Part shown: piece after piece, positions 29,256-41,810 of the stretch
Layout of the letters: the number at the start of each line of letters is the position of its first letter
Numbering within the stretch: the first letter of the stretch is position 1
NCBI GenBank assembly: GCA_036365515.1
Contig: CM070873.1
Span: 41,361,807-41,425,806 of the forward strand
DNA length: 64,000 nucleotides
Reading direction: 5' to 3'
From: Torymus aiolomorphi
Taxonomy: Eukaryota > Arthropoda > Insecta > Hymenoptera > Torymidae
Position numbers and translations under genes: made by a program
Notes under the pieces: generated by a model
Database searches by the model: none
Seen by the model: the letters and a program-made list of their open reading frames with translations, nothing else
What the model was told of the DNA's origin: nothing

Positions 29256-30163
29256 TACAACCTACTAACTCTTTTCAAACACTTCAAAGTATTCGGAAAA
29301 CGTTTTTGATGAAAAAATGTGTGATATTATTGTACGATGTTGTTTGTTGTTACTTGATTAGTAATTCACGTCGACTTTGGATAAGTCGGTATTGATTCTT
29401 TTTTATCGGTCTAAAAAGTTACAAAAAAGATATTATTGACTCACTCAGAGACGACATCAGTTACCGATTTAGTACAGAGCTAATTTATGATTTTGCATCA
29501 GTCAATTTATTCACTTCGGGTGCAATATCGTGACGTCAACTGCCTAAGCTTTCGCTGCACTATTGATTCACTAAAACGTTCCCCCACATAACAAACTTTG
29601 ACATGTTGCACTTATAAACTCTTACACCTCGTTGAATAACAAATTCACAGTACTACCGCAACCAATAAATTACAAATCGCCGACAAAATGTAGCAGCTCG
29701 AGCATCGCAGCCGCGGTAATAACAAATTTGCATCCAAGATCCGCGCGCGCGCGCGTGTAACCTTAGACCGCAGTCGTAACACGCGCCTCTATTTTTCCGC
29801 CGTAACAAAAGTGCGGGATTAGCGAAACAGGAGATCGGCGAGCAAAGTAGTGTCGTGGACGATAATACGATTTCCTCGGGTTTTCGAATCGGATTCCAGC
29901 TAATTTTATCCAGCTTTATCTCGTACGGTGGGCCTTTTTCCGGAATATCGTTGCGCGACTATATGCATTGCGTCGAGGTGAATTAGGTTCGTTAACGAAT
30001 TGGGAAAATGTGATTGATGGATATTTTGGTCTTGTTTCCAATTGTAAATAGGTTTTTATAGATTGGGGAAGAACTATTTTTGAACAAGAGAAATTTAATT
30101 TGAACTGCCGCTACAGAATTGTCATTGAGATTTCGACGAGACTTTATATATATAAGTCTAAAA

Positions 30164-30304
30164 CCCTGCTGGAAATCGTACAATTTTCTCCCATTTGTGA
30201 AACGAGTTTTCGAACACTTTCTACCAAAATCGTCATAAAATGGCTAGAAAATGTTGGAAAAATCATTTCAGAAATGGGAGAAAAATGGACGATTTCCAGC
30301 AGGG
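30164..30304. mobile_element. CCCTGCTGGAAATCG-ended palindromic MITE
   Basis: The ends CCCTGCTGGAAATCG and CGATTTCCAGCAGGG are exact inverses. Partial inversion continues inward for about 65 bases per side, including CTCCCATTT and AAATGGGAG. The element is 141 bp, with A on the left and A on the right flank and no clear longer target duplication. Confidence 0.7.
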
Positions 30305-33300
30305 AAGTGACTAAAAAAAATTTGGTGAGGCTAGGTGACGTGAGAAAAAAGATATTAGCATTTTCATTTTCACTCGTTTAACACGGGTTCTTATGGGAAA
30401 TCGCTCTTTTTGTAGTTTCAATTAATTATTTTGTAAAAATTATCGTTCAGTTTTTGTTGAGAATTTTTGTAGTAAGAGATAAATATTTGAAGAATATTTA
30501 TCATTTTTGGTAACTGTGATTAGTGAGATACTATACGTATTAAAAGAAAATTAATTGAAAGCAAAAATGTTACATTTAATCTCAAAAAATAAGTCAAATC
30601 AGCTTCTGCAAGGAACTTTTTATTGATAATTGGGACAAATAGAATTATTTAATGTCAACGCATAATCATTATTAGGCGCGTATATTCATCTATATGCAGC
30701 TTCTTTAACAAAGTATATCTCGTGAATACACAAGAAATAAATATAAAGTACGCTCATTTTGACTAGGGAAGTAGCGACAGTACTACCTTAAAGTCCGAGA
30801 AAACTATTATTTGAAGAAATCGGTACATCGAAGCGTTTGATACTATAATAACAACCTTTTAATATTCGATACTGGTATTTAGAATTCCAGAAAAATTTCC
30901 ATGTTTTCATTTTTACACCGACGCATTATTGAGTACGAAAACCTATTTTCCATCCGAAACAATCAAACAATCGGCAGGTGTCTTCCATCCTTACGAAACA
31001 TCCAAAAAGTCACCTTCTTTCCAACTTATTACACCTGTACAAGTGCTCGCATTATTCCCTATTCTTGCTCGCTCGCACTTGGCTGACATTTGCGCCTGGA
31101 ATTTGCGCGTGCCTCGCTCATGACGATTAACATGCGAGTCGATTACGATTATTTCCGATAAACAAAACAATAAAATGTCCTCTATAGTTCGTCATGAATT
31201 TTCGTCCCGTGCCGATGAGTCACACACATTACGCGCGGGCTGCGTAAGTCTGTGTTTGTATTTATGCGCGACGCCCGGAGTAACAGTACAAACGTGAAAT
31301 CAATTAATTTTCCACGAATAAAAGAAAACAAAACTTTTTGTTAATCACTATACAGTGCGATTTTTTTTTTTTTTTTTTTTGCGGTCGAGGTAATGAATGT
31401 ATCGAGCGATTGTAATTAAGCTTTTTTTTTCATCTCTGTAAAGACTGACATTAATCAATACTCCCGTGACGCTTAATTGCGGTAAAAAAAGTAGCGTGTA
31501 CAATAATTACCATTGACACGTGCTCCGATTAATATTATACCAAACGGTAGATTCGATCTCTTCAGACTTTGTGTCTCGAAACTCGCGCACAATAATATCA
31601 AATACGTGTGGTGATAAAGTCAAATAAAAATGTTACCCTTCGCAGGCGGATGTGGTGTGGAATAAAGCGCCTCGTTTTTAACCGGCACGCAGCTAGTCAT
31701 CTTTAAAAGATGCCTAGAGCCAACGGTACACGAGAGAGTAAAAGTGCGGCACGAGGCACGAGGAAGAGATTATATTGTTCCGGGAATTTACACGCGAGCG
31801 CGCGAGGAATCTCTTGAAAGTTCGAGGCGCGATTTAAAGTTTTTTCCGCACGAGAGGATGCAATTGTGTGTGTTCTTATATGCTGATTCGATTGCGACAA
31901 TTTCATCAATATAAGGCGCAAGCACGTGAATGGACGGAACGAGGGGCACTGATTGACGATTATACAATGCGCAAATCAGTTTTAATTTATTTTAGGTTGA
32001 GGTTCGTATAGCTGAGGATGGCGGCTCTATAGTCGATTGGTGTTCAAGTGGGCGAAGATTTGTGTCTAATCGTGACGGTGTGCATGAATTTGGGTCATTA
32101 AAGTGCCAGGTTTGGGTTTCTTTAACGTTAAAATTTCTAGCTGTGTCTCATTCTACATATCTTTATTTGCATTCACACGTGGTGTTAAGTGAACAAAATT
32201 AACGCTCAGAGTATGAAATCTCGAAAGAAGCTATAGTTTATCATCAGATCGGTTAAAAATCGATGGTTTTTATCTGGTTGAAAATGGCGCTTTTAAGCAT
32301 AACATTATCGCATACCAAACCTCAAGCCAAAAAGTAATAAAAAAAGAAGACACCAAAACATCGCGACGATTCCAGATCATTCCCTTTCACCAATCGCCGC
32401 GGCGCGCACGCAAAGCGAAGAATAAAAGCCATCGCGTCGATCGAGATGAAACTAGAAGGCGCGCGCACCGGCTGCAATATTCATTCGCGACAATAAACAA
32501 GACCACGTGCTCGCGCGCGCGCGTAATAAACTCGCTTAATTCCTCGACGACGTAGCCGCGCGGCGGTCTCGTGACTCGCTTTGGCGGTCATATGACGCGC
32601 GTGCCGCCGCTTATGGCGCGCCGGCGACACTCCTCCTTTTTTTCTCATCGCGTACATCATGCGTAATTGGACGCCGGTGGGTGGAGTACGTGGTGAGGTT
32701 TTTTGGCATGACAATGGGGTGAAGTTTTTGTTAATTGGAATAGGTTTTTTAGGTAGTCATGGGGATATATCGAGTGGGTCACCGATCCAGTTATTAGCCA
32801 CAGGGAGTAGTGCTTAACTTGAACCGTTATTTTAAAATTAGTAAGGTAGTATTGAGAAGGGATTTATACAAACTTCGTTTATTTTTCCAGCGAGATTTGC
32901 ATGAAAAAAGAAAGAGAATCTAATTGACAGTCATCAACGAATTTTTCGCGATATAGCTTCGAATTAACACTGTATAATGCATCCCGACAGAACCGTGCAT
33001 TTGAAAATACCAGTTTTTCAGCATTTCTGCTTTAAATGACTATTTTCAAATAGTCATGTGACACTCGTGACTACCGGAATTTCTAATGTCGATGACTACA
33101 ATAGTTTAAGAAAGCTCAAAACTTCCACTAGCCGACATAACGATGACGAATAGGTCGGAATTACTTTGATTAACGTGTAATGCAATGTTTATTGATTTAA
33201 TGGATGCCAGTCGACTATAAGCTATACAGTGGATGTACGCGCGCGACTATTATGTCATGTGTCGATATTTTAGACTTTTTTATAGATTGCACGCAGATCA

Positions 33301-34284
33301 ATTGTATAGATTGTTATCTTTTTAGTACATATTATTAGCGGCAACAGGGTACCTTCCAAGGCATAATGTTGTTTTCTATTTACAGAGTTTCGGAGAATTA
33401 GATATTAATTTGCGGAAATCTTGCGTGAAAACGCGTAAAAATAATTGCTGGATGTTTCAAAACAGCGGGCAACTATTGCTACTTGTGTACAAATAACAAT
33501 TTCAAATCGTTAATGTGAATCAAAGTATATTTCAATTTCGTTATAAAATAATTAAAGCTTCCATCCAACAGAATATTTTGAAAATAGCCTTATAGCCAAT
33601 TTCATTGCAGAAATCTTGGGAAAACCCCGAACTGATAATCACCCGAAACTGCCAACCCAGTTTTCCACGTTCTCCTTCGCTCATAAACGATCAATTCAGA
33701 ACCTCTCAACTTGGACCTCACCGCATGATTCATAGCAACTCGCCCGCGAAAATAATGGCGCGCATTGGAAACGAAAACAAAGATGAAGAAGAAGAAGAAG
33801 TCATCATCACATGACGAGGTGCCATGCGTGCGTCGCGTCACGTGCTATATCATCGCGCGGACACGGGCGCAGTTATTTCGAGTCTAGAGCTGCAGTTTCT
33901 TTCTTTTTTTTTAGACGGAAGGCCGTACGTGCATGTCGAGATGTCTCGTGAGATTAGGCGTATGTATATTATAGGGGTCCTTGTGGACACTGCGATGTGT
34001 GTGGCTAATTGCGGGCTTTAAGTGGCGAGGGGAATAGCTGCGACTTTGCGATGCTACCACTGTCAAAGATCCACTTCCTGATCGTCAATTTACATGGGAG
34101 TGAGCTTTGCTTTTCGCGAGCGAGCATTTTTTACGTGACGCGTGGTTATAGAAGTCAATTATGATCGGTTGCTTTTTCTGGGGGGGTCCAGAGTTTCGAT
34201 GATTCACTATAAAATTGAAGCCAACTATAGACGTTTTTCAGTTCGACATATGATAATGCAGATTGTTCTTAATTTCGAAATTTT

Positions 34285-34457
34285 AAATTACGAAAATCAT
34301 ATTTGAGAATGTAACAGTTCACCTACTGTCCAAAACATCAAATTTCATATCAATACGATCTCAAAGCTAAGCAAATATAACCTAAAATTCTATTAATGAA
34401 ATTCGATGTTTTGAACAGTAGGTGAAGTACATTCGTAAATATGATTTTCGTAATTTA
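34285..34457. repeat. Inverted repeat, about 63-base arms
   Basis: The left arm starts AAATTACGAAAATCATATTT and contains TTCACCTACTGT and CAAAACATC. The right arm is the inverse with a few mismatches. The arms are separated by about 45 bases. This is probably a small fold-back transposable element. Confidence 0.7.
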
Positions 34458-34946
34458 TAACACACACAGTTCGTGCACTCGAGACGTTTACACCGTTCTG
34501 ATCACGCGCTTTAATTCCCGCATCCGCACGCGCCGATATAATAAGCCGAGAGATAAAACACTTTGATGTATAACTTTCAATAACACCGGGCAATAAAACT
34601 CGCGCGAACGAGCAAACAGGAAACAGGCGTACGAAAAATATGTATAACACGACTCAGGTAGGTATGCGCTTCGTTTACACACAGCACGTCTAATTGCAGC
34701 TGTCGAGAAGCTGAATTTTCACGCTCTCGTTGGTTCTTTCGATAAGCCGTGATGCGTATAATTTTCGGACCTTGGGAGAACCGCGCACTATATGTATAAG
34801 TGGGTGTAGAACGATAAAGGAAGTTGGCACCGCGCGTATGATAACAGCGGTTTTGGTGATTCCGTAATATAGGCTCAAGAACGCCGCCGGCGGAGATTGA
34901 GGGCTTTTTGAGGTGATATGTACAGGTCGGTTGTTTTTCTTTTGTA

Positions 34947-35180
34947 CCCTGAGAAAAATGATGTATTAAAAATTACTATAATATATAGGAACGTGGGGAC
35001 AAATCTCAAATATCAAAATTTTTACTATATTTTATAGTGAAAATTGATATATACATAATAAAAATTGCTATGTACACAGTAATTTTTACTATAAAATATA
35101 GTGATAATTTTAGTATTTGAGATTTGTCCCCACGTTCCTATATGTTATAGTAATTTTTAATACATCATTTTTCTCAGTGT
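34947..35180. mobile_element. CACTGAG-type palindromic MITE, 234 bp
   Basis: It starts ACCCTGAGAAAAATGATGTA and ends with the inverse, TACATCATTTTTCTCAGTGT. The arms continue as near-perfect inverses through TTAAAAATTACTATAA and GGAACGTGGGGACAAATCTC for about 100 bases each. The middle has TACTATA/TATAGTA motifs related to the copies at 28011 and 35884. It has no coding capacity. Confidence 0.8.
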
Positions 35181-35883
35181 ATAATGTGTTAATGACTGTT
35201 AATAGCCGAATTTTATTACTTTTTTGCGAGTGTGGGGATGGTCACGGTTTGTTTGCGAATTTTTATCTTTCAATGTTCAAGAGATGTCGACTGTTTTACC
35301 GTGTATCTCGTAGCATTGAATCGAACAAGGACAACGAGATTATTTTTCGGGAATATTAGCCTACCAAATACTTTAATACGGAAACCGTAGGTGCCCTTCG
35401 AATTACAAAACCCGCTGATAACTACCGATCTCTCACACTTCCCTGCTTATCTCTTATCACCCACTGCAACCTTCCACCCAACCTTCACTAAATCGCACGT
35501 ACACCCAAACATCGACACTAAGTAACACACGCCAGCCCGTACAAAACTGTGTCAATAGCCATGCCAGCCCCCAAAATCGTGTTCTCTCTCTCTCTCTCTC
35601 CTTCTTTTTCCTTCATCTGCCTGCGCCCCATCCCCCTGCACTCGTCGCTTACGTGAGTATGGACGAGAAAATTGAAATGGCGGTGTAGACGTTGCCGGCG
35701 ACACGCGGCTTGGCATTTATGTAAGGGAGAGGCGCGCGTTGTGCAACCTTTCGCACCCAGTTAATCATTGCCCCGAGGACCGCGTGCCGATCAATACGCG
35801 GCCTTGCGGGGGCGACGCTGGAATAGACGGAGCTGTTGTGAAAAAGGTCCACGTGCGACTTTTTTTTGGAGGAAAAGGGTGCA

Positions 35884-35981
35884 CTGAGAGAGAAATTTAC
35901 TATAAACGTGAGAAAAATTTATAGTAATTTTTACTATAAATTGTAGTAAATTTTATGAAAATATAGTAATTTTTCTCCGTG
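35884..35981. mobile_element. Palindromic element with TACTATAAATTGTAG core, short copy
   Basis: A 98-base copy starting ACTGAGAGAGAAATTTACTA and ending AGTAATTTTTCTCCGTG. It contains the same 35-base block as the copy at 28011-28216. It is shorter, as if internally deleted. Confidence 0.6.
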
Positions 35982-37245
35982 GGGAAAGCAGTGGTAATTG
36001 ATTTTCTGACAATACGAAGATTGGCGTTATAAACGAATCAGAGTGTAACAACGTGAAACAGAAAAAAGTTACCCCTGGAGGCTCGTTGGTACGTCCGAAC
36101 GCAGTTTTTTCCTCATACCGACGAAAGATTCGACCAGCGTTGCATGCATCTTACAGGAAAGATCGCACACCCGATCTACGGTTGCCTGCCACTAATTACA
36201 GGATCCCAATTATACCCGCGCAATCAGTCGTACCAACTTGACAATCTTTCCTTCTTGCTCCGCGTCGCACTTCTACGTATAAATCCGCAGCAGAAGATCA
36301 CGTACACCGCGCGCATGGCACGCGCAGTTACACAACGCGCGTCTCTATTATTATTGTCATAAATAAATTAATCGCGCGGACAATATAAATATGCGCTCGC
36401 AAAAAAAAAAAACGGTAATGCGTAAATAGCGCTCAAGATGTTGCGCAATGTAAAGGAGGATATAGGTTTTGGATTTTTTTTTTTGGTTCTGGGAAACAAA
36501 AAGTGAGGCTGCCGGGGATAATGGAAGCTTTTGTTTACGTTTTTTTGATAGTTTCGCGGAGAAAATGGAGGATGGGGAAAAAAGGCACCGTGACGAGGCG
36601 GTTTTGGAGGCAATAATGAATGGCTGAACCAATAATTTAAACTGTAATGATTCGATATAAACGACATAAAATTTTTTTATCATTAAGCTGAATTGCATAA
36701 AGCGATAGAAAAAATCATCGTAAAATAAAATCTTCTTCCCAAAACAAAAAAAAACTCTACCTAAACAAACGAAAAAAAGCCCTTCGACCCAAAAAAAATT
36801 GACCGCGCGGCGACTGTTTACACTCGGCACATGTCTTGCGCTTCAGTAGCGCGCGCGATCAATAAAACAATCAATGGCAGCGAAGCGCGTGACGCGAGTC
36901 AATCCCGGCCACTTGTACTAATTTCCCGGGCGCTCGCTCGCTCGCTCGCGAGTTTGAAAAACAAGCGGCGGTGGCGCGCAGTAGTAAAGCGCCGGCTTTG
37001 GTCAGACCGACGGCGTCGCGGCGAGGGAGAGAGCGCATTTTTCCTGTTTAGAGGTGGCAGGGGGTGGAGGGTTTAAGGCGAGTGTCTGGGGTTATTTTGG
37101 GAATTGGTATTTATGGGGGAACGGTTTATAATGCTGAGGTGTTAGAGTAAAAGTATTTTTTACTGTCAATGTTGAGTTGAAATTTTAGTTTCGTGATGTA
37201 ACTGAGAATCGAATCGAGAAAATATATGTTTCAAATAAAAAACAA

Positions 37246-38404
37246 CCCGTGCGGAAAAATCTTTGGGTTCCAGTCCGATTCAATTCAGATTACCCAATTT
37301 CTAATTGGGATCTAATTGGGAAATTCAATTAGATCCCAGTGCGAAGTGTTACGGTGCGCCAATCCGATTCAAATGGGGCACCCCTTTTAGAATCCATTTA
37401 CGATTCTAAGACGATCCTAATCGGATCCCAATATAATTTGCATATAAAAATTTATAAGTAATTGACGACAAATATATTTAATTATATATTTTAAATATTA
37501 CTGTATACAAAAAAGGAGAATTTGAAGTATATTTATAAATTATTTTGATCGTGCATTGCTACGATGCCCATCCCAATCTCTAGCGTTGGATATGGCGGAA
37601 CCTAATGCCTTATGATAATGCACATCAGTAATTTCATTCCCATCGCAACCTGTGTGTGACTGTTTTATTAACCTTTTAATGTTATAAAATCCGAACCAAC
37701 TAATTTAAATACAAACTGCATTTTAGTATTTAAGTTGAAAGTTTAAGGTATTTTCAGTATTACAACGATTGAACCGAATAACATAGTTTTACTCGTGGAC
37801 AAAACTGTAGTACGCATTAATAATATATTTTATTTTCAAAATGAACCTCGAAAAATTAAAATACGAGGTAATACATTACGAAAAATGAATAATGTATATA
37901 GTTACCCAACAGGATCTTCAAAATTAAGTATTTGGGAGGCAAGACAATTTTCTTCGACTGAACAAATTTTTAATTTAGAATCTATTAAGCACAAATGTAT
38001 TCTATTCAATTTAAATTTCAAGAAAGGAGGTGAAAAAAAAGTATATATAATGTCAAATTGTTGCACTGAAGTAAATAAATTCTATATATAATATATTTCC
38101 AATAAAAATTTTATATGCAGTGTTTTACTTGTATTTTGAAAATAATAAACATATATATTCTAATTTTATAGAACTTTCTTTCCCTATTACAATCTTACAG
38201 GAATCTGTCTGGATTTCCCAAACTTATGATTTAGTAGGGATCTCTGATTGGGATCCAGTTTCGGTGTCCCAATTCGGAACAGAATTTCTTTCCCTATTAG
38301 AATCTAATGGGAATCCATCTGGGTATCCCAATTTGGGACATAATAGGGATATCCACGTGGAATCGGACTGGTAATCGGGACACTTTGGATAATTTCCACA
38401 CGGG
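37246..38404. mobile_element. 1.16-kb element with CCCGTGYGGAAAAWT ends and motif-packed subterminal regions
   Basis: The left end CCCGTGCGGAAAAAT and right end AATTTCCACACGGG are inverted repeats. Just inside them, CCAGTCCGATT and AATCGGACTGG are also inverses. About 200 bases at each side are packed with variants of AATTGGGATCC in both orientations, while the middle (about 37430-38170) is plain AT-rich sequence. A 98-residue frame at 37795-38091 has no recognisable domain. The layout resembles a non-autonomous DNA transposon with subterminal binding-site repeats. The superfamily is unknown. Confidence 0.65.
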
Positions 38405-39602
38405 AACTATATTTATGTTTTAAAAAAATGTAAAAAAGTAAATTACAACAATTACACAAAAACAGTTAGAAAGTCTCGACCCGAAAAACGTGTGCGCTCA
38501 CTCATCGGGCGCATCGCGAAACTCGAGAATCCCTGCGATAATCTCGACGCGTACAAAATCGCCCGTTTTCCCGCCCGTCGCGTGGCTCGTACTAATTTTT
38601 CTCGCCAAACCGAGCCCCTGCGTATAATCAGATTTTACAGAAAAAAGTGGTTAATAAATTGTGTTTTAGGGTGCAGTATTCAGCAAAAATTATCGTTATG
38701 CCCGCGTGCGACAAAATATTTGTTTATTCAAATAAGGTCTGATAAGTAGATTCTATTGCAAGTCATTCGGTATTGAAATTACCTTATTTCAATAACTTTA
38801 ATAGAAAATTCCGTGTATTTAACAACATATTCACCACCTTTTTTTAATCTTCCTCATCCGACAATGCGTCACTTCGCCGAACAGCCATATACAAAAATTA
38901 CCGCTTCCCGACCACAAAACTCATTTTACTCACTCATGCCTCGCGAATTTCCACCGCACTTTTTGCCGACAGCTATACGCTTATTAATCAGCCGCGCACT
39001 CGCGCGTATTCGACGAATCCAGTACAAGTGCGCAGCTACCTATATACACACATCCGGCGTTTTTCGCTCAGCGGAATGCGATCGATTCGCGGCTCTGATC
39101 GACGATATAATTGGCCGCTCGGCGTAGTTTTATCCGATTTTTGCGAGATCACGCGCACGCTTGAGATTAAACAATGCAGGAGGAGGATTATATATTGGTG
39201 GAAAAAAAACTTGTGGCACGTGCGATGGTTCGTCATTGTATGATAATGCGAAACCGAAAGATTATTACTTCGTCGAGATGATGTGCGCGAGTTGCGGTAT
39301 TGCGTTAGAATAGAGCCGCTTATCTGAATTCGAGGTAATAGTCGATTTTTCCTTCCCGGTTTATAGATTTAGTATTAAACTGATTCAGCTGAAGCTTATG
39401 CTATCCGTATCAAGTGTTATATATGGTTTAGAAATAAGTATTGAAATTACTTATAATTCAACCGAACCATCCAGCAAATTTCTTACACACATTTTTCTGA
39501 GTAATACTAATTGCGCTTTGGAATAATATTTTTGAACTGATTTTCTTTTTCTTTGAACACATCCCAGTAATCATCGATATTTCAGCATAGCCAATATACA
39601 TA

Positions 39603-39753
39603 CACTGTTAAAAATTTTCTGAAATTTAAGATAAATTCTGTAATAAAACTTCAAAATTTTTATTAAATTTCAGTTAAATTTAACTGAAACTTCAAAAGTT
39701 TTATTAAATTTAACTAAAATTTAAGAAAAAATCTTCAACATTTTTAACAGTGT
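39603..39753. mobile_element. CACTGTTAAAAAT-ended MITE, copy 2
   Basis: It begins CACTGTTAAAAATTTTCTGA and ends ATTTTTAACAGTG, giving matching inverted ends. Its left 53 bases match the copy at 25248 with two differences. The interior is made of TTAAATTT-type inverse blocks. Confidence 0.75.
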
Positions 39754-39872
39754 AGAGAAAAGATAAATCTTTACAATTACCATGGTATTGTTTAACTATT
39801 AAGATATTATGTTAATGGTTACAATATCATGTTAACATTAAAGATTTTTTAAGATTTTTTCTCTCAGTGTAA
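39750..39872. mobile_element. CTCAGTGTA-ended palindromic element abutting the previous MITE
   Basis: The left part AGTGTAGAGAAAAGATAAAT is an imperfect inverse of the right end TTTTTTCTCTCAGTGTA. Internal TGTTAA/TTAACA blocks are also inverse. It starts in the last bases of the preceding element, so the two are adjacent or nested. Confidence 0.5.
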
Positions 39873-41130
39873 ACTTCACTTCCCAAAAATACTTTTCCAC
39901 TCATTTCTTCAATCGATCAAACAACCACATTTTGTTCCGGATCGCGATCGTCTATCGTTATCGGAAAAATGTTAATCGCGGATACAAGCATACACGTGTA
40001 TATACGTGCCCCGAGATCGGCACTAATTAGCACACATATCGCGCGCAAATACGCAACTAGCGCGCGATTTTAAATTCAAATGTACGCGCGAGTGGATGTA
40101 ATGGATCCTAAATTGATCTTTTCTTCTTTTTTTTCGAGATCATTTGCGCTCACGTGACGAGGGATATACATCGCTAATGTACCAGTCGATTAAACGTGTG
40201 GGAGTTTATTGAATAACCGTGTGAGGTAATACGACGACGGCGGTGAATTTTTAATGAGCGCCTTATAACGACGGCGTTTTCGGAATATCGACGTGATGGA
40301 GGGAAAAATTAATGCAATGGTTGTGCGCAGGAGCGATTGATAATTAAATAATTGAAACAGTTGAAATGATAAGAGCGGTGTTTGTTAAATACACAGCTTC
40401 CGATTCGGTGATTGAATTGTTATTCAAACGTTCTTTTACTCGATTAAAAAATAAGTTTCACAGGTAAACTTTAAATATAACCTTTCCTCGTCCATTTTAT
40501 ACTAGACGAATCCTAGAACGTTACCTAACGCCGTCATTGCCACTCGCGAAACATCTGGGACGCACGTACACCTTTATTTTGAGGAAAACCCAGAGGGGTT
40601 ATCATTTCGATTTATGTAGCTATAGTCGCCGGTTATTTTTAGCCTCGAGGAAGAAGTGCGCGCGCGTGCGTGCGAAATTGCGTTGAGAACTTTATTAGTT
40701 ATGTTGTGACAGATGCGCGTGAAATTAATTGAAGGGCGATGAGTCACTATGTTGAAAGAGCGATTTTTCATGGGCGATTGAATTCGGCTGCCGATTAATT
40801 TGATATTCGCGGTTGGGTTAATGAAGTGGTTAATTAAAAATAAATATTTCCTAATTAGTCGATACCTTGATAATATGTGATTCCAACTATGTACAACGTT
40901 TTTGATATAGAATAAAAATGATATTTTTCAATTTTTCGGTCAACAATTATACGACTGTTTTAAAAAATTATTTTACCAAAAAAGTCATAAATTTAACTTT
41001 GTGAGCAATAACCATGTAATACCAAAAGTGATATCGCGAGCAACAACACGGTAATTTTTGAACTAGATATCAGTTCTACTCTCTAAAATTGAATCAGTGA
41101 AATTTGCCAAAAATCAGTTTTAAGTATACC

Positions 41131-41365
41131 TACACTGAGAAACAAATTTAATTGAATCAATGAATATTTAATTACAATGTGACAATCAAATATTTCATTA
41201 GATCAATTAAATATTTTATCAAAACAACAAAATATTTGTTTTTAAAATGAATGTAACACAATATTTTATTGTTTAAATAATATATTTATTTGATCTAATG
41301 AAACATTTGATTGGCACATTGTAATTAAATATTCATTGATTCAATTAAATTTTTTTCTCAGTGTA
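41131..41365. mobile_element. TACACTGAGAAA-ended MITE, 235 bp
   Basis: It starts TACACTGAGAAACAAATTTA and ends TAAATTTTTTTCTCAGTGTA. The arms stay inverse through GAATCAATGAATATTTAATT and ATTACAATGTG, with about 100 bases per arm. No coding capacity is seen. CACTG-type ends recur in several elements of this window. Confidence 0.8.
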
Positions 41366-41570
41366 ATCAACTGAAATGTCCAGTGAAAGCTAAAAATCAA
41401 CTGAAATTTCAGACGACTTGTTACACTTATATCAGATTTCACTGATTCAAAATTACAGAGTACTCTGACCAACGATCACACTCATCCGTAAAATTCTGAA
41501 AAATTTAACCATCGATCGAGCAACCCAAATAAGTACATCATTAAAAACATCCGCACTGTTATACGACGTC

Positions 41571-41810
41571 GAATCTTAATGGGTCTGAAGTTTGCAACGT
41601 TGTAGTGCAACGAAATAAAAAAATGTTTGATTTTACTTCAAGTTTATAATAATTTATATCAACTTTGCGTGTAGATTTATTATTTTATAGTATCAAATAA
41701 CTTTATAACAAAAATTAACATAAAATTTCCATTGATTAATAACTTTAATTAATTGTAAAAAGTTATTTCGTTGCAGTCCAACGGTGCAAACTTCAGACCC
41801 ATGAATCTTA
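41571..41810. mobile_element. hAT-like MITE with 8-bp target duplication
   Basis: The element body (41579-41802) begins ATGGGTCTGAAGTTTGCA and ends with its inverse TGCAAACTTCAGACCCAT. Inverse similarity continues through CAACGAAATAA. It is flanked on both sides by the direct repeat GAATCTTA (41571-41578 and 41803-41810). Eight-base duplications are the hallmark of hAT transposition, so a non-autonomous hAT element is the best reading. Confidence 0.8.

Noticed and set aside
36357..36830. 157-residue - strand frame rich in Phe and Lys
   Set aside because: Composition follows poly-T/poly-A tracts; no conserved features.
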